Source: Nitrospira sp. | GTDB taxonomy: Bacteria; Nitrospirota; Nitrospiria; Nitrospirales; Nitrospiraceae | Assembly (NCBI GenBank): GCA_035968315.1 | Contig: JAVYIN010000005.1 | Coordinates: forward strand, 806,001-870,000 | DNA length: 64,000 bases | Direction: 5' to 3' | Position numbers and translations under genes: made by a program | Notes under the pieces: generated by a model | What the model saw: the letters and a program-made list of their open reading frames with translations, nothing else | Databases searched by the model: none | What the model was told of the DNA's origin: nothing | Shown here: positions 50,938-60,744 of the stretch, one piece after another | Layout of the letters: each line of letters begins with the position of its first letter | Numbering within the stretch: position 1 is the stretch's first letter

Positions 50938-53900
50938 CTAGCGGACAATCTGCGCCTGCCCCACCCATCGCTCGACCTCTTGCAGCAACGCTCGTTCTTC
51001 CACCGGCTTGGCAATGTAGGCGCTGGCCCCGATATTGATCGCCATCTGACGGTGTTTGTCGCCCGCACGCGTGGTCATCACGACCACCGGCGTTTGTTGA
51101 GTCTGCGCCCGGCTCCGCAAGGCCTGGATCACTTCAAAGCCGTTCAGCTTCGGCATTTCAAGATCGGTAATAATTAGCCGGTAGAACTGTGCAGAGGCCT
51201 TCCTCAAGCCATCCTCGCCATCCACCGCCGTGTCTACCTGATAGCCGGCATTTTCCAGCATGCGGCCCACGAATTTGCGAATACTGAGCGAGTCGTCGAT
51301 CAGCAGAATCGGCGCCACGGCCTTCTCGTCGGACGCCGCGGCCTCCCTGCTCTCATACTCCTCGAGCAAGGCCGTTTCTGCCGCCGTCGTCACCGCAAGC
51401 GATTCTTTCGTTTCACGGGCAAACAGGCGGCCCGGATCGATCACCAAGACAACCCGCCCTTCCGGATCGATCGTCGCGCCGCCAAAGAACGAACGTTCCA
51501 TCGGCTTCAACGAGCCCAGCGTCTTGATGACGATTTCCTGGCGTCCCAGCAACTCATCGACGGCCAGCCCAACCGGACCCGCCATCGTCCGGACCACGAC
51601 CACGGGCATGCTGCTGTCCACCGTTCCGGCCTCACGGCGCAGCAGATGGCGCAGCGCATAGAGATCCACCGCTTCGTCACCGATATGCAACATGGCGCGG
51701 TCGCCCATATGCTGGAGTGATGTGGCGGTCGGCATCGTCACTTCCCGCACATTCGGCAACGGAATCGCATACCGCTCGGATCCCGCGCGCACCAGCAATG
51801 CCGTGGCAATGAGAAGGGTCAGCGGCAAATCGAGCGTGAATTTAGTTCCGACGCCGGGAAGCGATTCGACATCGATATGCCCGTTCATGCCTTCGATCAC
51901 ACGCTTGACCACATCAAGCCCTACGCCGCGTCCGGCCTGATCGCCCACTTTGTCGGCGGTGGAGAATCCAGGGGCGAAAATGCACTTTAAGACTTCGCCG
52001 TCCGGCATGGATGACGCCTGCTCAGCCCGCACTAACCCCAGCTTCACCGCTTTATCCCGAATCTTTTTGAGATCGAGCCCCGCGCCGTCATCTTCCACTT
52101 CGATGATGATCGAGTTTCCGCGATGGGCCGCGTGCAAATACACCGTCCCGACCGCCGGCTTGCCCTTGGCCAGACGGTCCGCCGCAGACTCGATGCCGTG
52201 ATACACAGCATTGCGCACGAGATGCACCAAGGGATCAACCAGCCGCTCCACAATTCCGGTGTCCACTTCAGTGTGTTCACCCGACGTCACTAAGGAGACC
52301 TCTTTCCCGGATGCCCTGGCGATTTCACGAATCGCGCGACGGAATCGGGTGAACGGCGTGCCAACCGGCACCATACGGGCACGAGCGATTTCATCCCGCA
52401 TGCCCAAAGTCAGCTGTTGCAGCTGGCTCATGTCGTCGTGCGACCGGCGAATCGATCCGCTCAATTGCGACATCGACTCGGTAATATCCGCGGTCACCTC
52501 GCTGATCCGGCGAGCCAGGATGTTGAAATCATCGTATTTATCGAGCTCCAAACTCCCGAAATCGCTCAGCCCTGGAATCCCTGGCTCGCCCGACACGGCT
52601 GGATAGGTGGGTGCCGTGGGAAACGTAAACGTATGCTTTTCTTCGAACGATTGGACAGCATCGACCAGCCGGTTCTTACAGCCCAAGACCTGTTGAGACA
52701 ATTGCTCTAACACTCGCAATCGCTGCTCTAACCGGCCGCGTCCGATCACCAGCTCGCCAACCAGATTCAACAGCCGCTCCAACCGTTCCCGGCTGACACG
52801 AATGACTTCACGATCCTCCGCCGTCTTCCCATCGGCCGCCTTGCCCTGCGATGGCCCCTCCTGGGATCCCGTGGGCTGGGGCGTTGGGAGCACGAGCGAT
52901 TCAACCGCCGCCGGCTGCACCGCTCCGGTTGGAAGTTCGCCCTGATGAAGGTATTTCAATTCGGCCAAAGCCTTGGCAAACCGCTGTTGCGTCGTGGCCA
53001 GCATCGACGGATCACGCCGCATGAGCACGCGCACCACGTCGATCGAACGGAGCAGGAGATCCGTGTGGCCCGGCAAGACCGCCATTTGCCCGTCACGCAC
53101 CGCTCCCATGAAGTCTTCCACATGATGCACAAGATCGCCGATCGATTGAAAACCGACGGTATAGGCGGACCCTTTTAAGGTATGGGCGGTGCGGAACAAT
53201 TGGTTGATAAGTTCCGCATTTTGAGGATCCTTATCAAGCTGGAGGAAATTGGCTTCGAGCGATTCCAAATATTCTTGGGCTTCCGGCGCAAAATACGACA
53301 AGACTTCGGAGTCCAGCTGGGGAATCAAATACTCCGCTGACAGGGCCGGTGGGGGATTCTCCGGCATCGTCACAGGCGACAGCGCCGGCTTCTCCGTAAC
53401 AGACGAGGCCGCGACGGCGGGTGCGATCGGAAGAGCCATCACTACCGCTTCCCCATCGCGAATCTGCCGCAACAGGGTGATGGTCGACGGGACCTCCTGC
53501 TGAAGCCGTTCAAGCTGGCTGGGGTCCCGGCGAAGCAATACACGAATCGTGTTCACCGCGCGCGTCATCCCCTCAAAGAGTTCATCATTCAGCTGGCGCC
53601 GTTGCTCCCGCACCGCGCCCATGCATTCTTCCATGGGATGCGACAAATCACCGATCACGGTAAAGCCGACCGTATATCCGGACCCCTTGAGGGTATGGGC
53701 CGTCCTGAAGAACCGGTAAATGGCCTCCTCGTCAGCCGGACGCGCCTGCAATCCACGGATCAAGCTGTCGATCGTGTCGAGATACTCCACGGCCTCCGGC
53801 ACAAAATATGACAAGACCTCCTCATCCAAATCGGGAATCAAATACTGCCGGGACAGTGGCGAGGCCTCGCTACTCGCAACGGGTTCAGACACCGACTGAG

Positions 53901-54321
53901 GCGCGGAGACCCCTTGCACAATGGCATCATCAGGAAGAAATCCTGAGGACACGGCCAAACAGCGTTCAACCGTGACCTGATCCTCTCCCCCGCCTTGCCC
54001 AATCACGTCGAGCTGCAACTGCACCCCTTGCACAATCTCCCGCATCGCCCCCACGGCCCGGACCCACTCGGCCTCCAGGATGGACCCTGCCTGCTCGCAG
54101 AGGGATTCAAGCCGTTCGCCCAACTGAGCGATTCCCGCATACCCGTAGAGTGCAGCCGCACCGCGAATACGATGCGCCACGATATATTGTTCCTGAAGCT
54201 GCTGCGGGGTGGGAACCGTTCCGTCTGCGGGATGGAGCGCGGCCTTGAGCATGGCCATTCCATCCGACGCTTCAGCCAGAAAGATGCCGATCAGATTCTC
54301 TTGATCGAATTCCGCGCTCAT
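50938..54321 (-). CDS. cheA: Large chemosensory histidine kinase CheA with three Hpt domains and a C-terminal receiver
   Basis: An 1127-residue kinase. Hpt1 has His50 (AHRIRGAAALYGY), Hpt2 has His209 and Hpt3 His380 (both AHTLKGS). Dimerisation (ERLERLLNLVGELVIGRGRL) and ATP-binding regions follow (LVRNAVYHGIESAADRLAKG, VEDDGAGLDLKKIRD). A CheW-type domain (LLIATALLVRAGSERYAIPL, then VVVVRTMAGPVGLAVDELLG) and a receiver (ILLIDDSLSIRKFVG, IITDLEMPKLNGF) complete it. This arrangement resembles ChpA/PilL-type kinases that control type IV pili or alternative functions. Hpt2 and Hpt3 are nearly duplicated. GAGGGGG precedes the start. Confidence 0.95.
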   Translation of the reverse strand: MSAEFDQENLIGIFLAEASDGMAMLKAALHPADGTVPTPQQLQEQYIVAHRIRGAAALYGYAGIAQLGERLESLCEQAGSILEAEWVRAVGAMREIVQGVQLQLDVIGQGGGEDQVTVERCLAVSSGFLPDDAIVQGVSAPQSVSEPVASSEASPLSRQYLIPDLDEEVLSYFVPEAVEYLDTIDSLIRGLQARPADEEAIYRFFRTAHTLKGSGYTVGFTVIGDLSHPMEECMGAVREQRRQLNDELFEGMTRAVNTIRVLLRRDPSQLERLQQEVPSTITLLRQIRDGEAVVMALPIAPAVAASSVTEKPALSPVTMPENPPPALSAEYLIPQLDSEVLSYFAPEAQEYLESLEANFLQLDKDPQNAELINQLFRTAHTLKGSAYTVGFQSIGDLVHHVEDFMGAVRDGQMAVLPGHTDLLLRSIDVVRVLMRRDPSMLATTQQRFAKALAELKYLHQGELPTGAVQPAAVESLVLPTPQPTGSQEGPSQGKAADGKTAEDREVIRVSRERLERLLNLVGELVIGRGRLEQRLRVLEQLSQQVLGCKNRLVDAVQSFEEKHTFTFPTAPTYPAVSGEPGIPGLSDFGSLELDKYDDFNILARRISEVTADITESMSQLSGSIRRSHDDMSQLQQLTLGMRDEIARARMVPVGTPFTRFRRAIREIARASGKEVSLVTSGEHTEVDTGIVERLVDPLVHLVRNAVYHGIESAADRLAKGKPAVGTVYLHAAHRGNSIIIEVEDDGAGLDLKKIRDKAVKLGLVRAEQASSMPDGEVLKCIFAPGFSTADKVGDQAGRGVGLDVVKRVIEGMNGHIDVESLPGVGTKFTLDLPLTLLIATALLVRAGSERYAIPLPNVREVTMPTATSLQHMGDRAMLHIGDEAVDLYALRHLLRREAGTVDSSMPVVVVRTMAGPVGLAVDELLGRQEIVIKTLGSLKPMERSFFGGATIDPEGRVVLVIDPGRLFARETKESLAVTTAAETALLEEYESREAAASDEKAVAPILLIDDSLSIRKFVGRMLENAGYQVDTAVDGEDGLRKASAQFYRLIITDLEMPKLNGFEVIQALRSRAQTQQTPVVVMTTRAGDKHRQMAINIGASAYIAKPVEERALLQEVERWVGQAQIVR

Positions 54322-54372
54322 CCGAGTCCCCCTCTTACCCGGAGAACCGTGGCAGTTCTCCGGGTCGCCGGC

Positions 54373-56277
54373 TTAAGCCAGTTTGAATTGCGATACGGAG
54401 GCCGTCAGACTTTCGGCCAGCTTGGCCATGTCCTCAACGGTCAGACGCGCCGAGTCCGTGGCTTTTTGCGTGGCCACGGCGCCGCCGGTAAAGTCCTTGA
54501 TCGATCGGCCCACTTTATCCGTAGACGCCGTCTGTTCGGCGGCTGACGACGCAATGCTCTGGGCCAATTCTGCGGACCGTTGCGCAATCGTGGAAATTTC
54601 TTTGAACACGTCACCCGTGCGCAACGCCGAAGCGGATCCCGCTTCCACGGCCTGCGTTTCATGTTCCATAGCCACCACGGCATCCTGCGTTTCACCCTGA
54701 ATGACCTTCACCAGATCGGCGATTTCGCGCGTCGCTTGCGTCGAACTTTCGGCTAGTTTTCTGACCTGGTCGGCGACGACGGCGAATCGGGCTCCGGCCT
54801 CTCCGGCACCCGCGGCTTCGATGGCGGCGTTGAGCGCCAGGAGGTTGGTCTGATTCGCGATATCGCGGATCGTGGACACGATTTGTGAAATCTCCAAAGA
54901 CCGGTCGCCGAGCGCCTTCACCTGTTTCGACATGCGTTGCACCGCCGCCCGGATGCTCTGCATATCCTGCACAGTCTCTTGCACCGCGACACGTCCACGT
55001 TCCGTCGCTTGCAGCACTTGCCGCGCCGATTCGGACGAGGCGCCGGCCGTTTCCGACACCTGCCGCATCGAAGCCGCCAATTGTTCGACCGCGCCCATGG
55101 CCTTGACCGACTCGTCGGCCTGATGCTTGGCCGTCCCGGCCATCTGTCCGGCGTTATCACGCAACGTCCCCGCTGACTTGTTGACGCGTTCCGCGGCCTC
55201 TCGCACCTGGCGCATCAACTGCGCGAACCGCTGAATCATGAGGTTGAAACCGTCGGCCAAATTTCCGAACATGTCGGCCGTCACTTCGCCGCGCTTCGTC
55301 AAATCTCCCTTACCGACGTCGGACACCAAGACAAGAAACTGCATCAGGCGCTTCTGCATGATGTCTCGCTCTTCCTCCGTGGACACCAGGGCCGTAATAC
55401 GATCCAACATCGAGTTGAACGCTTTGGCCATGTGCCCCACCTCGTCGTCGCTTTCGAGCTTCGCGCGGGCCTGCAGATTGCCCGCCGCGGCTTGCTCCGC
55501 CACGTCGGCCACATGCACGATGTTCCGCGCGATATAACGGGCCAGGAAGTAGCCGATCGCGCCTCCCAAGACGAGCGCCAACAGCCCTCCGAGCAGCACG
55601 ACGTTCGTGCGATAGGTGGCCTCGGCCTGCCCGTTGTCGTTCAGATCCTTCGCGACATCTCGAATGGTCGTCATCAGCTCTCGTACGCGCAATGTCGCCG
55701 TACTGTACTTGTTCGCGACTTCGACGTTGAGCGCCAAGTTACCCAACTCACGCATGCTCTGCTTCTGATCTTCGGACAATGCGGAGGAAAAACTGTCGGC
55801 GAAGGCGCTCACCGCGCCGTCGGTTGAGGCAAAGTATTCAGTCAAAGCCGTACGCAGCGCGGCAACATCTTTAGCCTCATTGCGCCCCGAAGACGACTCA
55901 TGCGCCTCATTCGCCTGATAAGCTGACAGAGGGCTTAACGTTTCCTTCTTCAAGTCGGCCAGCGGCGCGATGGCGTCCTCGAAATCGCTCTTGCGTGTTT
56001 GCCGGCCTGCGTTCAGCAACGCGTCGTGGTAGAGGCCCAAGTTGGTACTGCTCACTCCGGTATTCGACAGCGCCAGCGTTGATCCGTCGTAAATGTTCTG
56101 CAACTCACCCTTCAGCCGATTGAGGCCGATCAGACCGACCAGGCCGACCGCGATCATGATCGCGCCGACGGCCGAAAATCCGATAATGAGCTTGGGGAGC
56201 GTCTTGAGGTTTTGGAACCATGTCTGCACCGACCATCCTGTTTTCTCTGACTTCTCCACCTTCCCGTTCCTCGCCAT
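54373..56277 (-). CDS. Methyl-accepting chemotaxis protein
   Basis: A 634-residue transmembrane receptor. It has membrane segments at about residues 29-51 and 226-247 around a four-helix periplasmic sensor, HAMP domains ([16 protein letters not shown] and the following helical stretch), and a signalling hairpin with the conserved tip [20 protein letters not shown], followed by [19 protein letters not shown]. The C-terminus (SVSQFKLA) lacks the pentapeptide that recruits CheR. GAGGAGG precedes the start. It feeds the CheA encoded next. Without CheR or CheB in the cluster its adaptation mode is unclear. Confidence 0.93.
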   Translation of the reverse strand: MARNGKVEKSEKTGWSVQTWFQNLKTLPKLIIGFSAVGAIMIAVGLVGLIGLNRLKGELQNIYDGSTLALSNTGVSSTNLGLYHDALLNAGRQTRKSDFEDAIAPLADLKKETLSPLSAYQANEAHESSSGRNEAKDVAALRTALTEYFASTDGAVSAFADSFSSALSEDQKQSMRELGNLALNVEVANKYSTATLRVRELMTTIRDVAKDLNDNGQAEATYRTNVVLLGGLLALVLGGAIGYFLARYIARNIVHVADVAEQAAAGNLQARAKLESDDEVGHMAKAFNSMLDRITALVSTEEERDIMQKRLMQFLVLVSDVGKGDLTKRGEVTADMFGNLADGFNLMIQRFAQLMRQVREAAERVNKSAGTLRDNAGQMAGTAKHQADESVKAMGAVEQLAASMRQVSETAGASSESARQVLQATERGRVAVQETVQDMQSIRAAVQRMSKQVKALGDRSLEISQIVSTIRDIANQTNLLALNAAIEAAGAGEAGARFAVVADQVRKLAESSTQATREIADLVKVIQGETQDAVVAMEHETQAVEAGSASALRTGDVFKEISTIAQRSAELAQSIASSAAEQTASTDKVGRSIKDFTGGAVATQKATDSARLTVEDMAKLAESLTASVSQFKLA

Positions 56278-56364
56278 ACCATCCTCCTCTCACCCCTCAA
56301 GGTGATCCTTCCCGACCATAGCATTGTACTCGTTCGCGCCTGCTCGTCCGCGCCTCAGGCCCGC

Positions 56365-56868
56365 CTATACCGCCGTACCCTCCACGCAGGCCAACAGTTT
56401 GGACACATCCATCACACTGCTCATGCGTTCCTCGACTTTTACCAGGCCTGAAACAAACGGCCTGGTTTCTGCCAGCCCGCGCGACGCGGCACTCACAAGA
56501 TCGTCCGAATGTATCGTCCGAATCTCCGGTACAGTATCGATCAAGATCCCTACCTGCTGGGATCCATGCCGTACGACAACCGCATATTTCTGATCTCCTG
56601 ACGACGGGACGCCCAGCGACGGACGCAAATCCGCCAAGGGCATTACCGTTCCGCGAAGGTTCGCCACGCCGACCAGCATCGCCGGCATGCCAGGCACAGG
56701 CGTCACGGATTCAAGTTCGAAGACTTCTCGGACTTGGCGAAGATCGACGGCAAAGAGTTCCCCTCCGAGGCTCATGAGGCAGATACGAGAAGAGGCCGAG
56801 GCCTTGGCTCGTCCGGTCCGGTCTGGAGCTATGGATGGCAACTGTACGAGTTCGAGAGCTGGTTCCAT
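56365..56868 (-). CDS. cheW: CheW coupling protein
   Basis: A 167-residue CheW. The ATG at 56866-56868 follows AAGGAAG and is preferred over the longer frame. The fold is seen in RICLMSLGGELFAVDLRQVREVFE, VPGMPAMLVGVANLRGTVMPLADLRPSLG and VGILIDTVPEIRTI. The canonical NLRG motif is present, unlike in the two CheW-like proteins farther downstream. It couples the MCP to CheA. It lies between the CheY-like and MCP genes. Confidence 0.92.
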   Translation of the reverse strand: MEPALELVQLPSIAPDRTGRAKASASSRICLMSLGGELFAVDLRQVREVFELESVTPVPGMPAMLVGVANLRGTVMPLADLRPSLGVPSSGDQKYAVVVRHGSQQVGILIDTVPEIRTIHSDDLVSAASRGLAETRPFVSGLVKVEERMSSVMDVSKLLACVEGTAV

Positions 56869-56913
56869 ATCGCTTCCTTCATGAACGCCCGATGCACACA
56901 CTCACTCCAAGAG

Positions 56914-57276
56914 CTAACCTAACGCCCGCTTCACGGCGGCCAACAGATCCTCCGCCTTGAAGGGCTTCACAACGTGACCGTTGGCCCCTTGCTGCTGTCC
57001 CCAAAACTTGTCGCTCTCCTGGCCTTTTGAGGTGCAGAGCACCACGGGAATCCCCTTGAACCGATCGTCATTTTTCAAGTCACGGCAGGCCTGAAATCCG
57101 TTGCGGCCTGGCATGACCACGTCCATCACAATAAGATCGGGCTTCTCTGCCACGATTTTATCTTCCAATTTGTCGGTGTTCGGAAACGACACGACCGTAT
57201 GGTTGGCCGCCTTCAGATAGCCTTCAATCATCTGCAACTCGGCATACGAATCGTCAACGACAACAATCTTGCTCAT
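56914..57276 (-). CDS. CheY-like single-domain response regulator (PilG/PilH type)
   Basis: A 120-residue receiver with VVVDDSYAEL, phospho-acceptor Asp52 (LIVMDVVMPGRNG), Thr/Ser in LCTSKG and Lys in HVVKPFKAEDLL. GGAGGAAGGG precedes the start. Its MDVVMPGRNGFQACRDLK run resembles PilH-type regulators. It would be phosphorylated by the CheA of this cluster. No other output domain is attached, so its target must be a separate protein. Confidence 0.93.
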   Translation of the reverse strand: MSKIVVVDDSYAELQMIEGYLKAANHTVVSFPNTDKLEDKIVAEKPDLIVMDVVMPGRNGFQACRDLKNDDRFKGIPVVLCTSKGQESDKFWGQQQGANGHVVKPFKAEDLLAAVKRALG

Positions 57277-57314
57277 AATTCCCTTCCTCCGCCTCCATCG
57301 TTAATAAACACACC

Positions 57315-58049
57315 CTATTTCATCGGGATGACCACGCTGATAGCTCCAGCAAGATCTCCCTCTTTCCAACCTTCCTTTTTCGTTCCCGTAATATCGCGTT
57401 CACCCTTGGGCCCGCCGTGGCAGGTCAAGCAGGTGGCGCCGGCGTACTCAGGATCCATCACCCGCATTACCGGCTTTCCGCCCACCATCGTGGCCTTCGC
57501 ATACTGCTGGCCCTTAGGATGCCGCGCATCGGCGAACATGCGCAGCACTTCCGATTCGAAATCATCCGGCTTATTGCCCGGGTACCGATAGTCAATCCCG
57601 GTCAGCTTCAAGCGAATGCCGGTCTTCTTGTAGAATTTTTCTCCCGCCTTCCGTCCGAACACGGCGGGAATAAATCCCTTGAAGGTCACGCCTTGCTTAT
57701 TGATCACCGGCTGCCCTTCGAGCACCACTTCGCGCTCCGCTTCCAACAGCGCCAAGAGGACTCCGCTTTGGGGCACGCCACTCGGCCGGCTCAAATCCAC
57801 GCGCGTTTTGGCTTTGAATTTCTCGATCACTTGCTGCGCGAGAAACTCGTCGGTAAATCCCTTGTTGCCCTTGCTGGAATCATTGATCAACGCCTGATGT
57901 TCCGAAACGACCGCTCGTCCGGCCTTCAGTAAATCAATCAGCAATTCCGCCGTTTCGGCTTCATCGCCTGCGCGGACAGACGACGGCATTCCCATCACCG
58001 TGACACAGAGCCCCGCCCCAAGAATGAGTGCCGCTATCTTCACATTCAT
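57315..58049 (-). CDS. Periplasmic DUF3365 (Tll0287-like) haem-c protein
   Basis: A 244-residue exported protein; the ATG at 58047-58049 follows AAGGAGG. After a signal peptide (ending SSVRAG) comes a helical region and a DUF3365/Tll0287-type domain with GNKPDDFESEVLRMFADARH and one haem c motif, CLTCHGGP, near the C-terminus. DUF3365 domains are often the sensor part of kinases and receptors. Here the domain is a free protein at the head of a chemosensory operon. It might serve as a redox or gas sensor delivering a signal to the MCP; that link is inference. Confidence 0.85.
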   Translation of the reverse strand: MNVKIAALILGAGLCVTVMGMPSSVRAGDEAETAELLIDLLKAGRAVVSEHQALINDSSKGNKGFTDEFLAQQVIEKFKAKTRVDLSRPSGVPQSGVLLALLEAEREVVLEGQPVINKQGVTFKGFIPAVFGRKAGEKFYKKTGIRLKLTGIDYRYPGNKPDDFESEVLRMFADARHPKGQQYAKATMVGGKPVMRVMDPEYAGATCLTCHGGPKGERDITGTKKEGWKEGDLAGAISVVIPMK

Positions 58050-58480
58050 AATGCCCCTCCTTCGAGACCTCACCACCATTGTTCATGAGCAAGTGTAGCT
58101 GCTTATGCGCCATTGGCAAGAAAACGATGGGTTTTCCACAACCCTGTCCTTGCTCCGTTTTGCCGCCAATTTGCGCACGGCCGGATCTCAGGCGCACACA
58201 TGGAACACCTCTACAATGGCAACTATTGTGCCGCCATTGTACCGAGACGATCCCCATTGAGCGTCTCTGCACCGAATGCTAGCAAATGCTGCGAAAATGA
58301 CCCACATTGCTATTCATATCGGCAGGAACAGCCAAATGCTGAAGATCCGTATTTTCCGTGCACTGTTGCGCGCCAGGTGACAATTCTTGGCACTATTGTG
58401 GATGGCACCAGTAGATGAGTGCGAATGGTGTAAGGAGAAAGGATCGAACGGCCGGCGGAATAGAATGGCGATAATACCGG
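58050..58480. other. Regulatory intergenic region upstream of the chemosensory operon
   Basis: No gene is supported here. The stretch lies between cobQ (which ends at 58481) and the DUF3365 gene. It contains a sigma-54-like element and an eight-base inverted repeat at 58213-58240. A second copy of GGCACTATTGTG is at 58389-58400. The remainder is without recognisable features. Confidence 0.5.
58213..58240 (-). promoter_or_regulatory. Candidate sigma-54 promoter inside an inverted repeat
   Basis: On the minus strand CGGCACAATAGTTGC (plus 58219-58233) matches the -24/-12 pattern TGGCAC-N5-TTGC, with only the first base different. It is framed by ACAATGGC (58213-58220) and GCCATTGT (58233-58240), a perfect inverted repeat. 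It is placed to drive the DUF3365 gene about 160 bases away. Function is not shown. Confidence 0.55.
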
Positions 58481-60013
58481 CTAGGACAACGATTGGATCT
58501 GCAGCACGTCGATCCGTGGAAGATGGGTGCGCAAATGATCGGCCCACCGATCAAGCTCATGATCGAACCGTCGTGACACCCGTTCAGAAACCTGAGGATC
58601 GATCGGCAGCCATCCCTTCCGCAACCGAACCTGGTTCAGCCAGGCCCGCCGAAAACCTGGCCGATCGAACACCCCATGGATATAGGTACCCCAGACGAGA
58701 CCGTGGTGGCCCACAGCCCCATCCAGATCATCCGGCCCTGTTCGACCGTTTGCGTCTTGCGTTCCTGCGAGGCGCACCTGGAAACAGGGGCGATCCGTTC
58801 CGCGATGCGTCTCGCCCATGTGAATGTAGTACCCCGTGACGGCACCGGCTGGGCCGCCATCGACATGCAGCGCGTGCGCCTCGACCAATTGGGTGACTTT
58901 CGTCGGCTGCATCCTCGTCGTCACATCCAGCCAGCCAAGGCCCTCCACCACACCACCGGACTCCACTCCTTCGGGATCGGCAATGCTGCGCCCCAGCATT
59001 TGATAGCCCCCGCAAAGACCAAGCAACTCACGCCCTTGTTCCACATGCTCCCGGAAGGCTTCCGGGAACCCGGCCTCCCGAAGATAGCGCAAATCACCGA
59101 TCGTATTTTTGGTCCCTGGAATCACGATAATATCGGCTCCGCCCAGATCACGTGGCTCGGCGACATAACGAAGGGTCACGTCATCTTCGGCGGCCAGCCG
59201 GCGAACATCGGTAAAATTGCTCATGCGCGGCAGCAGGACCACGGCAATGTTGATCCGATCCGGGGCAAATGGAGCCTGACGGGCGCGGTCGATCTCAAGG
59301 CTATCCTCTTGATCCAGGACAAGATCACGTAACATCGGCACCACCCCGAGAACAGGAAGGCCGGTTCGTTGCTCGATGAACCGCACCCCATCCTCAAACA
59401 AGGTGGCATCGCCTCGAAATTTATTGATAATAATGCCGATCACCCGCGCCCGCTCGGAAGGGGCCAGCAGATCCAGCGTGCCGATGACCTGCGCGAAGAC
59501 CCCGCCGCGATCAATGTCGGCCACCAGCACGACACGCGCATCGGCCATGTCCACCGCGGACCAATTGGCCAAATCGCGGTCGCGCAAATTCATTTCGGCG
59601 GCACTCCCCGCCCCCTCGATGACGATCAGGTCATACTGATCCGCCAGCCGCTCATAGCTCTCCCGCACCCGTTCAGCGAGTTCAGCACGCCGCTCAAAAT
59701 AGGTTCTGGCTTCCGCCTTGCCCCACACCTTGCCCTGCACCACGATCTGCGCGCTGCGATCCGACTCCGGCTTCATCAGGATCGGATTCATGTCCGCATC
59801 GGGGTCAAGCCCGCAGGCCTGTGCTTGCAGCGCCTGCGCCCGTCCGATCTCTTTTCCGTCCGGCGTGACATATGAATTGTTCGACATGTTCTGCGCCTTA
59901 AATGGCGCGACTCGGACTCTGGCCCGAAGAAAAAGACGGCACAACCCGGCCGTGATCAAACTCTTGCCGACATCCGATCCCGTTCCCAACACGGCCAATG
60001 CGCGCGCCTTCAT
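58481..60013 (-). CDS. cobQ: Cobyric acid synthase CobQ/CbiP
   Basis: A 510-residue amidotransferase. The ATG at 60011-60013 begins MKARALAVLGTGSDVGKSL, the normal start; the frame extends further but is then the shadow of cbiZ. N-terminal motifs are the P-loop GTGSDVGKS and FKAQNMSNNS. The C-terminal GATase has the nucleophile Cys in LLGLCGGYQMLG and His in WGTYIHGVF. It amidates four side chains of adenosylcobyrinic a,c-diamide using glutamine. It is the last gene of the cobalamin operon and overlaps cbiZ by four bases. Confidence 0.95.
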   Translation of the reverse strand: MKARALAVLGTGSDVGKSLITAGLCRLFLRARVRVAPFKAQNMSNNSYVTPDGKEIGRAQALQAQACGLDPDADMNPILMKPESDRSAQIVVQGKVWGKAEARTYFERRAELAERVRESYERLADQYDLIVIEGAGSAAEMNLRDRDLANWSAVDMADARVVLVADIDRGGVFAQVIGTLDLLAPSERARVIGIIINKFRGDATLFEDGVRFIEQRTGLPVLGVVPMLRDLVLDQEDSLEIDRARQAPFAPDRINIAVVLLPRMSNFTDVRRLAAEDDVTLRYVAEPRDLGGADIIVIPGTKNTIGDLRYLREAGFPEAFREHVEQGRELLGLCGGYQMLGRSIADPEGVESGGVVEGLGWLDVTTRMQPTKVTQLVEAHALHVDGGPAGAVTGYYIHMGETHRGTDRPCFQVRLAGTQDANGRTGPDDLDGAVGHHGLVWGTYIHGVFDRPGFRRAWLNQVRLRKGWLPIDPQVSERVSRRFDHELDRWADHLRTHLPRIDVLQIQSLS

Positions 60014-60744
60014 CTGTGCCGCTCCCGCCACTGTTTCTCCTTGGCTAAACCACGGGCCACACATCGGGCCACGACACGGCCGATCAGTGCCCCGATGACC
60101 GTATGGGTGCCGCTGTAGGCCAGCCACGGCCCCTTCCCCCGCAACCGGCAGGCCACCACCACGGCATCGGTCCCGGTCCCGGTCGCGCCAGACTCCCCCG
60201 TCCAACTCGGCACAGCGTGATCTCGCAACACCCCGGTTTTGCTCTCCGTCGCAACTTGCACCGCGCCGACCATCGCCGCACTCGACAGGCTGGCATTCGT
60301 CACCAGGATAAGATTGATTGTTCCCGGTCCCGCAGCCCGGTTGCGACGGGCGCTCGTTTCAGGCCATGCCCCCGCCCGTACGGCATTCGCCACCCCGATG
60401 GTGGCGAAACACTCGACCCAAACCGCCCCCGACATGCCCCGTGCGGTTACTACCTGCTTCATCGGGACGGCGGTCATCAGCCCGACTGTTCCCTGCTTCG
60501 CTCCCAGCGTGACGGCCAACCGCCGGAGATACCGGGCAGGATCCCCCCAGCGCGCTACGGGATGAGGCCTGTTCGTAACCGGATTCGACTGGACTTGGTG
60601 ATTTAGGATATGCGCCGCCGTGGTGAACCCGCCTCCTTGCGGAGCGGACGAGAGCACACGCCGTCGTCCTCCAAGGTCAATAATCAGGGTCTGTTCCACA
60701 ACTCGATACCGGGTCTGAACGCGAGACGAGCCTTCGTTCGTCAT
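60010..60744 (-). CDS. cbiZ: Adenosylcobinamide amidohydrolase CbiZ
   Basis: A 244-residue enzyme starting at ATG 60742-60744, overlapping the cobD stop (ATGA) with GAGGGAG upstream. The family motif QGGGFTTAAHILNHQV (the N-H-x-V) and the later GTINLILVTNASLS are present. CbiZ cleaves the aminopropanol group from adenosylcobinamide, yielding adenosylcobyric acid and so allowing salvage or remodelling of corrinoids. In the same operon cobD and cbiB would re-attach the correct linker. Bacterial cbiZ genes are thought to have been gained from archaea; I have not tested this case. Confidence 0.9.
   Translation of the reverse strand: MTNEGSSRVQTRYRVVEQTLIIDLGGRRRVLSSAPQGGGFTTAAHILNHQVQSNPVTNRPHPVARWGDPARYLRRLAVTLGAKQGTVGLMTAVPMKQVVTARGMSGAVWVECFATIGVANAVRAGAWPETSARRNRAAGPGTINLILVTNASLSSAAMVGAVQVATESKTGVLRDHAVPSWTGESGATGTGTDAVVVACRLRGKGPWLAYSGTHTVIGALIGRVVARCVARGLAKEKQWRERHR

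Noticed and set aside
58381-58405. Second GGCACTATTGTG copy considered as a sigma-54 promoter
   Set aside because: It lacks a TTGC -12 element at the correct distance on either strand, so only the copy at 58219-58233 is proposed.
60014-60205. N-terminal extension of CobQ
   Set aside because: It overlaps cbiZ in another frame and the normal CobQ start MKARALAVLGTGSDVGKS has an internal ATG coupled to the cbiZ stop.
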